Of a stretch of 64,000 bases of DNA, positions 45,222 to 55,464 are shown in pieces. Location: positions 64,001-128,000 of the forward strand of contig NZ_NXLX01000001.1 of NCBI RefSeq assembly GCF_003364335.1. Reading direction: 5' to 3'. This DNA comes from Helicobacter anseris. GTDB lineage: Bacteria > Campylobacterota > Campylobacteria > Campylobacterales > Helicobacteraceae. The notes under the pieces were generated by a model that saw nothing but the letters and a program-made list of their open reading frames with translations, made no database searches and was not told the DNA's origin. Position 1 is the stretch's first letter, and each line of letters opens with the position of its first letter. The translations under genes were made by a program, and so were the position numbers.

Positions 45222-46218
45222 TCTTATTTATATCAGCGTCATTTCTTTTATTATTGCTTTTTTGTGTATTTTTGGTGCAAATAGGCTTGGAATAGGGGTA
45301 GATTCTATTTATAGCACCTCCCCTCAAAAAATGCACCAAAAAAACACTTCAAGACTTGGAGGGCTTGGTATATTTCTAGCTTTTTGCATAGGGTATTTTT
45401 TCTTTTTTAATGAGCAGAGTGTCTTTTTTGTAGTGGTAGGGCTTTTTATTGTTTTTATCAGTGGATTTTTGGAAGATTTATATGGAATGATGAAACCCAC
45501 AAGGCGTCTTGTTATCCAACTGCTTGGTGTGATGATGATGTTTTGGGGAAATCTTGGAGTGATACAAGATTTGCAACCTTTGGTTTTTTTGCCTCTTTAT
45601 CTTGGAATCCTCTTTAGTGCTTTTGGGATTGTGGGGGTGTGTAATGCGCTAAATATCATTGATGGATTAAATGGTCTAGCAAGTGGTATTGCTTTGCTAG
45701 TTTTAGGAAGTATTGCTTATATAAGCAAAGATATGGGAGGATTTGTCTATATCTTTAGCCTTTTGGCTTTTATGGGAGTTTTGGGATTTTTTATTTTGAA
45801 TTTTCCTTTTGGTAAGATTTTTTTGGGTGATGGAGGAGCATATTTTTTAGGGGCATTGATTGGATTTTTGCTTGGAGTGCTAAGCAATGAGGGGATAAGT
45901 GCTTGGTTTGGGCTTAGTGTGATGATTTATCCTGTGTGGGAAGTGCTTTATTCTATTTTTAGACGCAAGGTAAAGGGAAAAAAAGCAATGCAACCAGATG
46001 GCTTGCACCTACACTCACTACTTTTTAAACTTACAAAAAATAATCCTCTTAGCACCTTTATCATTTTGCTAGCTTATGGAATCTATCTTTTTTGTGTGCT
46101 AAATTTTGCAAAAAATGCAAATGATTTTATCATCGCTTCTCTTTGTTTTATGGTTTTTTATCTTTGTGTTTATGCGTTGTTAAAAAACCTTTTAAAGGCT
46201 AAATACAAGGATTTTTAG
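45211..46218 (+). CDS. WecA/MraY-family undecaprenyl-phosphate sugar-1-phosphate transferase
   Basis: About 335 residues with ten predicted membrane segments. FISGFLEDLYGMMKP, ALNIIDGLNGLASG and GKIFLGDGGAYFLG are the catalytic loops, and PDGLHLHSLL the sugar-specific end. It transfers a HexNAc-1-phosphate to the lipid carrier to start O-antigen or glycan synthesis. It resembles WecA (HP1581 in H. pylori). ATG at 45211 follows AGGAAAG; a frame start at 45190 is less likely. Confidence 0.88.
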   Translation: MPNSLIYISVISFIIAFLCIFGANRLGIGVDSIYSTSPQKMHQKNTSRLGGLGIFLAFCIGYFFFFNEQSVFFVVVGLFIVFISGFLEDLYGMMKPTRRLVIQLLGVMMMFWGNLGVIQDLQPLVFLPLYLGILFSAFGIVGVCNALNIIDGLNGLASGIALLVLGSIAYISKDMGGFVYIFSLLAFMGVLGFFILNFPFGKIFLGDGGAYFLGALIGFLLGVLSNEGISAWFGLSVMIYPVWEVLYSIFRRKVKGKKAMQPDGLHLHSLLFKLTKNNPLSTFIILLAYGIYLFCVLNFAKNANDFIIASLCFMVFYLCVYALLKNLLKAKYKDF

Positions 46219-46588
46219 AGAGTTTTTATCTTATATAATTTTCTAATGGAAATTTAACTTCTTGCTGTATGTAAAAAAGGATTTGAGATAGAATTAAAAA
46301 GAGAATTTAGAGCATCTTCTTCTTTTGAAGTACCCGCTATTCATAGCAGTAAGATCTCTAAATTGCCTTGAATTATATATAAAATTTCAAAAAGATTTAG
46401 AAATTCTACTTCTTAGACTAGGTTACAATCTTCATAAGGCTTGTCAGATTCTAGATTTTCATTCTTGTGTTAATTTGAAATTTAAATATATCTAGAAATC
46501 AAATATTTAATTATTTTTGCTTGATTTTGAAAAAGTCGTTTTGATAGAATCTTGATTTAAAAAATCAATTTTTATCTTAAGGTTATTT
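46219..46588. other. 370-base intergenic region with a possible coding remnant
   Basis: No intact gene. One stretch (46259-46371) can be read for about 37 codons on the plus strand (..FEIELKREFRASSS..SKISKLP) between two stops without a usable start, and may be a remnant of a decayed gene; I do not recognise it. A TAGAAT element at 46545-46550 could be the -10 of the helicase gene. The region marks the left edge of the accessory island. Confidence 0.4.
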
Positions 46589-49500
46589 ATGGATAGACAG
46601 TTTCCTTTGCCGAGAGCAATGCTTGATAAATCGAAGTTTTATAACAATACAGAACCAAAAACACTAAAAAATAAATTTGAAACAATCTTAAGGAATCAGG
46701 CAATTGTAAATCTTGATTTTTTGGTAGGTTATTTTCGTATCAGTGGTTTTTTGCATTTATATACTCTTCTTGAAAAACGCTTTTTTAGTTTTAAAAGGAT
46801 TAGAATCCTTGTAGGGCTAAATGTTGATAGTTTGATTGCAGAGCTTAATCAAGAAAATATCGATATTCAAAGTGTTGATAAGAGTAGATTTCTAAAAGTA
46901 TTTGAAGACTTTCAGATACAAAACATACAAGAAGATACTTATGTGACCCAACAGCAAGTAGAAGATTCTGTGGATACCCTTATTCAAGCTATTGGTGAAG
47001 GTAAGATACAAATGCGTATTGTAAGGGATAAAAATGTCCATGCAAAATTTTATATCTTTAGTCAAGAACCTGTTCTTGATAGCACTAATAACGATCAATC
47101 TTGTATTTATACAGGATCGCTAATAGTAGGAAGCTCCAATCTATCGGAAAATGGTTTGATAAAACAATATGAATTCAATGCAGAACTTAATCAATCCGAA
47201 GATATAGAAACCGCGCTTTATGAATTCAATCAATTATGGGAACAAAGTGTAGAGATAACCAAAAAAGATATAGAAAATATCAAAAAAAATTCTTGCCTTG
47301 AATTATTAACACCAAAAGATATTTATTATAAATTTCTGATTGAATATTTTGGTAAAGATAGAATTCAAATTGATAGAAGTGTAGAATCTTTATTTCCTTC
47401 AGGATATAAGGCTTTTGAATATCAGGTAGATGCAGTGACAGATGGAATCAATAAATTAGAAAAATACAACGGCTTCTTTCTCTCTGATGTTGTGGGATTG
47501 GGAAAAACGCTGATTGCTACAATCATTGCTCAAAAAATAAAGCTTCAAGGCTATGTGCTTATTATATGTCCCCCAAGTCTTAAGAGGGGTTGGGAAGAGC
47601 ATTTTAAAGCCGTAAGGGTTGCTAAACATTTTGAGATTTTTACTCCAGATACATTAGAAAAAATCATCAATCCAGAAGATTTTGAACTTATTATTGTTGA
47701 TGAATCTCATCGTTTTAAATCTTCATCAACAAAACGCTACAAATCACTTAAGAATATTTGCCATAACAACAAAAGATTTACAAAAAAGATAATGCTTCTC
47801 TCAGCCACTCCTCAAAATAATTCTCCAGAGGATATAGAAAATCAAATCAATCTTTTTCAGTTTCCATCAAACATTTCTTTTGGCACACAAAATCTAAAAG
47901 ACTTTTTTAGGGAAATCAAGAAAGAATATAAAGATATCAAAGAGCGATTAAAAGAATTGTCCAAAGACTATAAAAAAAACTTAGCATTCATTCAAGAACA
48001 AAAACAAAGACTAAAAGCATTGTCTGAAAAAATGCGAGAAGGTGTTTTGAAATATATCATGATAAGAAGAACACGCAAAGATATAGAAAAATCTTTTAAT
48101 CAAGATTCAAAAAATAAAATCATTTTTCCTAAACTCAATAATCCTCAAACATTGCAATATGTTTTATCTAAGGAAGTAGAGATACTCACAAAAGCAACCC
48201 TAGATTTAATAACGCAAGAAGAAAATTCCACTAAAAAATACGGATATTATCGCTATTTGATTTATCCAAATCTTACACCACAAGGTAAAGAAATGTATCT
48301 ATCACAGACTGATAGCAAAAAAGATGGAAATTTTTATGAGCAAACAGCAGACAGGCTAAAGGGCTTGATGAAATCTTTGATGTTCAAACGCTTTGAATCA
48401 AGTATGCAAGCTTTTAAAGAAACACTAGGAAATCAGATCAAAACTCTAGAGATTTTTATAGATAAGATTCAAAAAGATAAGCAAGTGCCAATTCCAAAGG
48501 ATAATTTTAGTAATCTCGAGGCATATTATGAGGCATTGGATTGTGATGATGAAGAAGGCTATAATAAGTTTTTAGAGCAATATGAACATAAACTTATATT
48601 TTTAGAAATAGAACATTTTGCTAAAGACTATCTTTCAAACTTAAAATCTGATTTAGAAATATTAAAAGACTTAAAACAGAAGTGGGAAGCCATCACTGAG
48701 GATTCAAAATTAAAATGTCTAATAGAAAAGATAGAACAGGAGTTTGTAATACCTCTTGATTTTGATTCTAAAAAAATTTTGATTTTTACAGAGGCAACCA
48801 CAACAGCAAAATATCTAAAAGAAAAACTAGATTTGATTTTTAAGGGCAAGGTCTTGCAAGTAGATTCTTCAAATCGTGATGATTATCAAGAGAAAATTAG
48901 AGAAAATTTTGATGCAAACTATGAAGATCAAAAAGATGAATATCAAATACTCATTTCTACTGATACTTTAGCAGAGGGTGTTAATATGCATCGCTCCAAT
49001 ATTCTAATCAACTATGATGCCCCTTGGAATGCCACAAGATTGATGCAAAGATCAGGGAGGATTAATCGCGTAGGCACAAAGCATAAAGAAATTTATATTT
49101 ACAACTTTTTGCCAAGCTACTTAGGTGATAGGATTTTAAAACTTAGCGAACAGATATTTCAAAAACTCCAAAGTTTTCACTATACACTAGGCGAAGATTC
49201 TATGATTTTTAGTGATCTTGAAGATGTTAATACTGATGGTTTTGGAGCAAAAAAGACAGAAGATGATGAAATCAATGAAGAATTGCAATATCTTTCAGAG
49301 ATTAGAAAGCTCTTGGAGCAAAATCCCAAAGAGTTTGAGCGTATCGCATTGCTAAAACAAAAAAGCAGATGTATTGTCTATGCACCACAAAATAGCTATA
49401 TCTATTTTAAGCAAAAAATCTATGAAAAATCCCATAGACAACTAGTGATTGATAATGATCATTTTTATCATATCAAAGAAAAAAGAGAGGGGCTAATCAC

Positions 49501-49954
49501 CCAAAGAGAACCAGAAAAAATTACTTTTTTACAAATGGCAAAGTTTTTGAAATCTCAAATCAAAAATACTAATATTTGCACGAATACTAAAAAGCACAAT
49601 CAAGACATAGAACTCTTTTTAAAATTCCACAAAGAGGAGATGCAAAAAATCATAAATCCTCCGATTTTTAGCGAATCAAAAAAACTTACTTCAGATGAGC
49701 AAGAAGCAATTTTTGCCATAAGAAGCTCTACTTTATCTAGTGAGCAAAAAGAGTTTTTGCAATGTGTGATAAAAGAATCTAAATGTGATAGAGAAGATAT
49801 AAAAAGCATTTTAGATTCTAAAGACTTGAGTGCAATTATAGAAAAATATCAAAATAGGCACGATGAGCAAAAGCTAAAGCAAGCAAATCAAACTAAGATG
49901 TTTTTAGCAGATCTAGAAATTCAAATCAGCTATAAAGGGATAGAAAATGAATAA
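46589..49954 (+). CDS. PLD-nuclease/SNF2-helicase fusion protein
   Basis: A 1121-residue protein. The N-terminal domain (about residues 30-230) is a phospholipase D-type nuclease with NVHAKFYIF near residue 150 and VGSSNLSENGL near residue 190. From residue 270 a SNF2/DEAD-like motor follows: SDVVGLGKTLIA near 300 (Walker A), IIVDESHRFKS near 370 (DExH), ILLSATPQNN (motif III), and STDTLAEGVNMHR..RLMQRSGRINRVGT near 800-830 (motifs V-VI). It overlaps the methyltransferase by eight bases. The pair probably forms an ATP-dependent restriction-modification system, with cleavage by the PLD domain. Confidence 0.88.
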   Translation: MDRQFPLPRAMLDKSKFYNNTEPKTLKNKFETILRNQAIVNLDFLVGYFRISGFLHLYTLLEKRFFSFKRIRILVGLNVDSLIAELNQENIDIQSVDKSRFLKVFEDFQIQNIQEDTYVTQQQVEDSVDTLIQAIGEGKIQMRIVRDKNVHAKFYIFSQEPVLDSTNNDQSCIYTGSLIVGSSNLSENGLIKQYEFNAELNQSEDIETALYEFNQLWEQSVEITKKDIENIKKNSCLELLTPKDIYYKFLIEYFGKDRIQIDRSVESLFPSGYKAFEYQVDAVTDGINKLEKYNGFFLSDVVGLGKTLIATIIAQKIKLQGYVLIICPPSLKRGWEEHFKAVRVAKHFEIFTPDTLEKIINPEDFELIIVDESHRFKSSSTKRYKSLKNICHNNKRFTKKIMLLSATPQNNSPEDIENQINLFQFPSNISFGTQNLKDFFREIKKEYKDIKERLKELSKDYKKNLAFIQEQKQRLKALSEKMREGVLKYIMIRRTRKDIEKSFNQDSKNKIIFPKLNNPQTLQYVLSKEVEILTKATLDLITQEENSTKKYGYYRYLIYPNLTPQGKEMYLSQTDSKKDGNFYEQTADRLKGLMKSLMFKRFESSMQAFKETLGNQIKTLEIFIDKIQKDKQVPIPKDNFSNLEAYYEALDCDDEEGYNKFLEQYEHKLIFLEIEHFAKDYLSNLKSDLEILKDLKQKWEAITEDSKLKCLIEKIEQEFVIPLDFDSKKILIFTEATTTAKYLKEKLDLIFKGKVLQVDSSNRDDYQEKIRENFDANYEDQKDEYQILISTDTLAEGVNMHRSNILINYDAPWNATRLMQRSGRINRVGTKHKEIYIYNFLPSYLGDRILKLSEQIFQKLQSFHYTLGEDSMIFSDLEDVNTDGFGAKKTEDDEINEELQYLSEIRKLLEQNPKEFERIALLKQKSRCIVYAPQNSYIYFKQKIYEKSHRQLVIDNDHFYHIKEKREGLITQREPEKITFLQMAKFLKSQIKNTNICTNTKKHNQDIELFLKFHKEEMQKIINPPIFSESKKLTSDEQEAIFAIRSSTLSSEQKEFLQCVIKESKCDREDIKSILDSKDLSAIIEKYQNRHDEQKLKQANQTKMFLADLEIQISYKGIENE

Positions 49955-52874
49955 AGCTTTATTAGATTTTGTCCAAAATCCATTTGATAATGGAGTGCAT
50001 TTTAAAAAATTTGTAGAGGAGATTTTTTGCAAAGACAAAGAAAAATTAAATCAAATAAAACCTATATCACTAGATAATTCAAATCATATTTTAAGCTACG
50101 CATCAATAGCAAAAAAAATTTCTATCGATGATAAAGAATTGCATTTTTATATCTTTGAAGTATCTTCTATCAAAGCCAAGATTGGGCTACACACAGAGCT
50201 AAAAGAATTTGCTAAAAATATTTATGCAAACGCAATTTTAGCTTGCTTTTATGAAAAAGAAAATCAAGACAATTTCAGACTAAGCCTACTTACACTAGAT
50301 TTTAAAAATCGAAAATTAGAGCATAGTAATCTCAAACGCCAAAGCTTTATCTTAGGCAAAGGAGCAAAAACAAGGACGGCTTTATCTTATCTTCCAAAGT
50401 TGAAGAATGCAAAAAGTATAGAAGATTTACAAGAAGCATTTGCAATAGAAACTCTCAATAAAGAGTTTTTTACCAAAATCTCTCAATTTTTTCTTAAGTT
50501 TATTGAAAACACTAGTTTGCCGACTTTGCAAAAAGATAGCCCAGAGAAGCGATCTTTTGTATTGAGGCTTTTTTCTAGAATCCTATTTTGCAAGTTTTTA
50601 GAAAAAAAAGAAGTTATCCCATTAAAGGTTTGGGATATAAGCTTATCAGCAAGCTATTATCACGATGTATTAGAATCTCTATTTTTTAAAGTCTTAAATA
50701 CACCAAAAAACCAAAGAGATTATGGAGAAATTGATTTAGAAATCAAAAATATTTTGGAAGATATTCCTTATCTTAATGGAGGGCTTTTTGCTCCACATGA
50801 TGATGATTTTTTTGCACTAGCATATCGCAATACTCTCAAAATCCCAAACGATATTTTAAGAGAGTTTCTTGAAATGATAGATGAGTTTCATTTTACCATT
50901 GATGAATCTACCCCTTTGGATCAAGAAGTGGGGCTTGACCCAGAAATGCTAGGAATGGTATTTGAAAATCTTCTCTCTGTTCTTTTTACCGATAATAAAG
51001 TCGATAATATTAGTAGTCTTAGAAAAAAAACAGGGAGTTATTACACACCTAGAGAGATTGTAAGCTATATGGTAAAAAGCTCAATTTTAGAACATCTAAA
51101 AGACAAGACAAATCTAGATGAAACAAAGCTTAAAACTCTTGTTTTTGATTACTCTCATAATTTTAGACATGGAGAAATTCTAAAAATCATGTCTTCTCTC
51201 CAAGATTTTAAAGTCCTAGATCCAGCTTGTGGAAGCGGAGCTTTTCCTATAGGAATGCTTCAGGAGATTTGCTCTATCTTAGAGGCTCTTGACCCTCAAG
51301 CAAAAGCCTTTTTTACTCTCCAATCACAAGAATTTAAAGAGCAAAATAAAGATAAAAGTCCTACCTATATCAGAAAGCTTTCAATCCTCCAAAATAATAT
51401 TTATGGTGTAGATATCCAGCCAATGGCAACAGAAATTTCGAGATTGCGTTGTTTTCTCTCGCTTATTTGCGATGAGGATAAAAATCATATTACCCCACTT
51501 CCTAATCTTGAGTTTAAATTTATCACAGCAAATTCTCTCATCCCCATGCCAAAAAATGATAATCTTCTTATTCATGATGCCTACACCACTATTAAAAAAG
51601 TAATGACGCAGTATTTTGCAAGCCAAGATAAAGAAGCATTGCAAAAAAAGTATAGAGAGGCTCAAAAAATTATCGCTAAAGAATATGAGTTTTCTCCATT
51701 AGCAGAATATGACCCTTTTAATCCTCAAAGTGTAGCAGGATTTTTTGATAGTGAGCTAATGTTTGAAGTTAAAGAATTTGATTGTGTTATTGGAAATCCA
51801 CCCTATCGAGATTATAGAAAAATAGACAAAAAAACAAAAGAAAAACTCAATAGAGTATCATGTGTCTATCAACAAGGGAAAAAGGGTAGTATTTTTGTCT
51901 ATTTTATTGAAAGATCAAAACAATTTGTAAAGGAAGACGGTTTAGTTATCTTTATAAACCCAATATCTTACATTTGCAAACCAACAGATTTCCCAATACG
52001 AAATTTTATCAATAATCACCTTCAAGTCAAAATGATTGTAGATATTTCAAACCTAAAAATTTTCAAAGAAGCCGACACATATGCTTGTATCAATCTTTTC
52101 AAGAAAAGCGACTTTATTGAATTTTTTGAAATACAAGATATAAAAAACTTGTGGGATTTTTCTGCAATCAAGCTTCAAAAAATCAATATTGAAAATTTAC
52201 CCTTCTCTTTGTATCCCTTGTTAAAAAAAATTCAAAATAACACAACAATTGGGTTGGCTAAAATTGCCAATATTTTTTGTGCTTTATCAAAGACTTTTAG
52301 GCAAGATATTTGCACAAATAAAGATAAAAATACCTACCAGATCTTAGAGTCTTCTAATATCTTTAAATACAAATTTTCATCAAATATTTATATTCAAAAT
52401 ATCAGCAATTATTACACAAAAGATAAGATAAAGCTTTTCTTGTCCAATCAGTTAGTTTTTATGGCAAGAATGACTAAAAATATTCGAGCTTGTATTGCAC
52501 CCCAAGGTTTTTTTGGAGGTAAGGTAAATATTATATACAACACAAAAGTCAATCAAAAATTTCTACTTGGACTCCTAAATTCTAGAGTTATGGACTACTT
52601 TTATTCTAAAAGATTTTTTTCAACACATATGTCAGGAGGTGCTTTTGGTTTTGATACAGAAAGTGTAGGACAACTACCCATCCCCAAAATCACAGAATCC
52701 AATCAAGCCACAGCAGACAAAATCATTGCTTTGGTAGAGAAGATTCTAGCCCTAAAAGATTCTAACCCCAAAGCCGACACTTCAGCCCAAGAGAGAGAAA
52801 TCGACAATCTTGTCTATACCCTCTACTCCCTCACTCCTGAAGAAATCGCAATCATTGAGGGAAGGGATGAGTAA
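49947..52874 (+). CDS. Eco57I/TaqI-type N6-adenine DNA methyltransferase
   Basis: A 975-residue enzyme. Motif I VLDPACGSGAFPIGML is near residue 423 and motif IV VIGNPPYRDY near residue 617. A C-terminal TaqI-like target-recognition domain (ISNYYTKDKIKLFLSNQLVFMARMTK..GGKVNIIYNTKVNQKFLLGLLNSR) ends with LVYTLYSLTPEEIAIIEG, typical of Eco57I-type and PglX-like enzymes. The 400-residue N-terminal region has no PD-ExK motif that I can see, so this is likely a methylase and specificity subunit with nuclease action supplied by the helicase-PLD partner. It overlaps both neighbours by eight bases. Confidence 0.9.
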   Translation: MNKALLDFVQNPFDNGVHFKKFVEEIFCKDKEKLNQIKPISLDNSNHILSYASIAKKISIDDKELHFYIFEVSSIKAKIGLHTELKEFAKNIYANAILACFYEKENQDNFRLSLLTLDFKNRKLEHSNLKRQSFILGKGAKTRTALSYLPKLKNAKSIEDLQEAFAIETLNKEFFTKISQFFLKFIENTSLPTLQKDSPEKRSFVLRLFSRILFCKFLEKKEVIPLKVWDISLSASYYHDVLESLFFKVLNTPKNQRDYGEIDLEIKNILEDIPYLNGGLFAPHDDDFFALAYRNTLKIPNDILREFLEMIDEFHFTIDESTPLDQEVGLDPEMLGMVFENLLSVLFTDNKVDNISSLRKKTGSYYTPREIVSYMVKSSILEHLKDKTNLDETKLKTLVFDYSHNFRHGEILKIMSSLQDFKVLDPACGSGAFPIGMLQEICSILEALDPQAKAFFTLQSQEFKEQNKDKSPTYIRKLSILQNNIYGVDIQPMATEISRLRCFLSLICDEDKNHITPLPNLEFKFITANSLIPMPKNDNLLIHDAYTTIKKVMTQYFASQDKEALQKKYREAQKIIAKEYEFSPLAEYDPFNPQSVAGFFDSELMFEVKEFDCVIGNPPYRDYRKIDKKTKEKLNRVSCVYQQGKKGSIFVYFIERSKQFVKEDGLVIFINPISYICKPTDFPIRNFINNHLQVKMIVDISNLKIFKEADTYACINLFKKSDFIEFFEIQDIKNLWDFSAIKLQKINIENLPFSLYPLLKKIQNNTTIGLAKIANIFCALSKTFRQDICTNKDKNTYQILESSNIFKYKFSSNIYIQNISNYYTKDKIKLFLSNQLVFMARMTKNIRACIAPQGFFGGKVNIIYNTKVNQKFLLGLLNSRVMDYFYSKRFFSTHMSGGAFGFDTESVGQLPIPKITESNQATADKIIALVEKILALKDSNPKADTSAQEREIDNLVYTLYSLTPEEIAIIEGRDE

Positions 52875-54093
52875 TATCAAATACAAAAAATTTGCAGATA
52901 TCAATCTAAGAGATTCTTTTTTTGATAGCCTGAGAGAGGATTATCCTGAATTTGACACTTGGTATCAAAAAAAAGCCAAAGCAGAAGAATCGGCCTATGT
53001 ACTTTATGAAGAAAACAAACTTGTATGCTTTGTCTATCTAAAAATTGAAAACTCTCTTGACACAAATATAATCCCCCCTCTATATCCCACAAGATGGGTA
53101 AAAATCGGAACGTTCAAGATCGAGGCTAGACGCACAAAGCTTGGGCAAAGGTTCATCAAACGTGCCTTTGATTTTGCAATATCTCACAACATCTTTGATT
53201 TATATGTTACAGCCTACGATAAACACATCGTTCTTATTGATATCTTAAAACGCTATGGTTTTGTAGAATATGGCAAAAAGGGTAATGAAAAAGTTTTAAC
53301 TAAACATATTATTTCAAACAATGATTTGCTTACATTTTCAGAGGTTTGTGGGAAACTAGAGCAATGCCCTTTATTATCCAAGAAATTTAACAACCTCCCA
53401 ATCTCTCAAAAAAATGTCATTAGCAGATATCGTCAAGATTTAAATTTTCAACTCTGTTGTTCAAAATGTGATCACTTTTTTCATTTTTATAAATCCCTTG
53501 AACTTCCTGATGATTTATCTTTTATCTTTCCTACAGTATCAACACGAGAGACAAAAAAGTATATTTTAAGCATATATCCCGAATATCATACACGAATGTT
53601 TTCAGATTCTAAACTTCACACAGAATCCGATTCAATTCTGTGTGATATCTCAGAATCAAATAGTATCCACAAAGTTTATCTCTCGGCAATTTCGGATACA
53701 CAATTTCTTAAAAGAGGGGATTTACTTGTCATATATCGCACTAAGGATAAGGATGCTCCCTCAGCAAATTATTCAAGTGTTGCTACATCACTCTGTGTTG
53801 TAGAAGAATATAGAAGCATTTACTCCTTTGAGGATGAGGAGAATTTTATAAAATATTGTAGTCCATATAATATTTTCTCAACTAAAGAACTAAAACATTA
53901 TTATGAGACAAAAAGATATCCCCATATTATCAAAATGACTTATAATATCTCCTTTAATAAGAGAGTTGTTTTAGATAAACTAAGAAAGATTATCCCAAAT
54001 GTTTCATATTGGGGTTTTGTGGCTCTAGATATTCAACAGTTCTATCAAATCATACAGGAGGCAGAAATCAATGACAGCATTGTTGTCTATTAA
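52867..54093 (+). CDS. GNAT acetyltransferase fused to a C-terminal PUA/EVE-like domain
   Basis: About 408 residues. Residues 1-160 are a GNAT fold: YPEFDTWYQKKA, then VLYEENKLVCFVYLKI, and IEARRTKLGQRFIKRAFDFA, the acetyl-CoA loop. Later, CCSKCDHFF is a CxxC pair. Residues 250-400 (KVYLSAISDTQFLKRGDLLVIYRT..SSVATSLCVVEEYR) resemble the PUA-like fold of EVE/ASCH domains, which bind modified bases or RNA. The ATG overlaps the methyltransferase stop by eight bases, and AAGGG lies too near, so start choice rests on coupling. Function unknown. Confidence 0.75.
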   Translation: MSNIKYKKFADINLRDSFFDSLREDYPEFDTWYQKKAKAEESAYVLYEENKLVCFVYLKIENSLDTNIIPPLYPTRWVKIGTFKIEARRTKLGQRFIKRAFDFAISHNIFDLYVTAYDKHIVLIDILKRYGFVEYGKKGNEKVLTKHIISNNDLLTFSEVCGKLEQCPLLSKKFNNLPISQKNVISRYRQDLNFQLCCSKCDHFFHFYKSLELPDDLSFIFPTVSTRETKKYILSIYPEYHTRMFSDSKLHTESDSILCDISESNSIHKVYLSAISDTQFLKRGDLLVIYRTKDKDAPSANYSSVATSLCVVEEYRSIYSFEDEENFIKYCSPYNIFSTKELKHYYETKRYPHIIKMTYNISFNKRVVLDKLRKIIPNVSYWGFVALDIQQFYQIIQEAEINDSIVVY

Positions 54094-54445
54094 ACCTGAG
54101 TTTGCTGAGGCAATCTTTAGTGGAAAGAAAAAATTTGAATATCGAAAAAATATTTTCAAAAAAAATGTAAAAAAAATACGAGTCTATGCGACAAAACCTG
54201 TAGGAAAGATTATTGGTGAATTTCTTATAGACGAAATTCTTGAGGATACGCCAAACAATCTTTGGAAAAGTACCTATAGAAATAGTGGTGTAAAAAAAGA
54301 ATTTTATATGCAGTATTTTCAAGGAAAAAAAATTGGATACGCAATCAAGATAAAAGAATACACACGCTATGCTGAACCACAATGCCCCTATCAAAAAAAT
54401 CCAAGGTTTGTGGCACCGCAGTCATTTATGTATTGTCATGAGTAG
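54071..54445 (+). CDS. ASCH-domain protein
   Basis: A 124-residue protein with the ASCH pattern: LLSIKPEFAEAIFSGKKKFEYRK at the N-terminus and KKIRVYATKPVGKIIGEFLIDEI in the centre. ASCH domains are PUA-like and bind RNA; one family member, YqfB, removes acetyl groups from N4-acetylcytidine. It starts inside the previous gene, after AGGAGG, and its stop overlaps the membrane-protein gene as ATGAGTAG. It could be a partner of the acetyltransferase fusion. Confidence 0.8.
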   Translation: MTALLSIKPEFAEAIFSGKKKFEYRKNIFKKNVKKIRVYATKPVGKIIGEFLIDEILEDTPNNLWKSTYRNSGVKKEFYMQYFQGKKIGYAIKIKEYTRYAEPQCPYQKNPRFVAPQSFMYCHE

Positions 54446-55463
54446 TTTTTTAAGAGAATCAATAGCAATCAAATCAACCGACGAAGTTGCTTTAGAGATT
54501 CATATCAATATCTTTTTATCTCAAAAGGAGCATAAGAAAATATCATTTGAGATGGGGATTTGGGTAAAGAAAATTGATAAAAAAACATCTCAACAAACTC
54601 TCCAAATTATTTTCCCATACACACAAAAAGAAAATAACAACGACAAAAGTGAGGCACCAAAAATTGAGGATTTAAGCCACCTATTTAAGGATAAAAATAA
54701 AAATTTTACTAAACTAATATTTAATGAGGAACTAAAAGATATCAATGGAACTCTTGAGCTCAATAACAAGTTGATTTCTTTTCAAGAAATTACAAATGTA
54801 GATTTCCCCTCAATTAAAATCCAAGAAATAGAAGAAGGCAATTATTATCGCTTTAGAATTATTGATATTGAAATGGACGACTTGATTATAGAGCAACAAT
54901 GCTCTAGTTTCATCGGAGATCCAATCAAACGAAGTATCAAAACTATTGGTTTCCATATAAATAATGAAAGAAATTTGAGGAACCTACAAAATAATGACAA
55001 TAAGAATAGAGTTGAGAATGTTTTATTCGAATGCGTCAACACTTTTGTGGTTTGTAATATGGGGGTAGATATTCTTGACAGTATGCAAGAAAAAAGATCT
55101 TTTAGAGTTCTTGAAGATTACGAAGTATGGGGAGCATATCTTGATGGATGTGTAAATAAGAATGAAATTTCAAAAGCTGTTGTCTATCAATTTAAGAAAG
55201 AGGGGAAACTGAGTGACAAAGATAATCAAAACAAAAACGAGAGAGAAAAATTCAAGGATTTCAAGCTCTTTCTTAGATTTTTGGAAACAGAAAATAATAA
55301 ATGGGGAGCTTTTCTTACAGGCTCAACAATCATAACTCTAGCTTTCATTACAAACACTCTTTTTTATTATGTGACTGAAGAAAATATAACGAGTAGTATA
55401 ATAGTAGCATCTATCTTGCTTGTGGTTATAGTGATATTTTTTTATTCAAAATGGGAGAAGTGA
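54438..55463 (+). CDS. Unknown protein with two C-terminal membrane segments
   Basis: About 341 residues. The first 280 residues are polar and beta/alpha mixed (IAIKSTDEVALEIHINIFLSQ..), and end in LFLRFLETENNKWGAF; two membrane helices follow (LTGSTIITLAFITNTLFYYV and SSIIVASILLVVIVIFFY), with a short basic tail. No family recognised. It begins within the ASCH stop and ends one base before the second GNAT gene, so it belongs to the same compact module and might be its membrane effector. Confidence 0.7.
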   Translation: MSSFLRESIAIKSTDEVALEIHINIFLSQKEHKKISFEMGIWVKKIDKKTSQQTLQIIFPYTQKENNNDKSEAPKIEDLSHLFKDKNKNFTKLIFNEELKDINGTLELNNKLISFQEITNVDFPSIKIQEIEEGNYYRFRIIDIEMDDLIIEQQCSSFIGDPIKRSIKTIGFHINNERNLRNLQNNDNKNRVENVLFECVNTFVVCNMGVDILDSMQEKRSFRVLEDYEVWGAYLDGCVNKNEISKAVVYQFKKEGKLSDKDNQNKNEREKFKDFKLFLRFLETENNKWGAFLTGSTIITLAFITNTLFYYVTEENITSSIIVASILLVVIVIFFYSKWEK

Positions 55464-55464
55464 A

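Noticed and set aside
46589-52874. Full BREX or DISARM system
   Set aside because: The hallmark genes of either (pglZ, brxC, drmA, drmB) are not present around the helicase and methylase pair.
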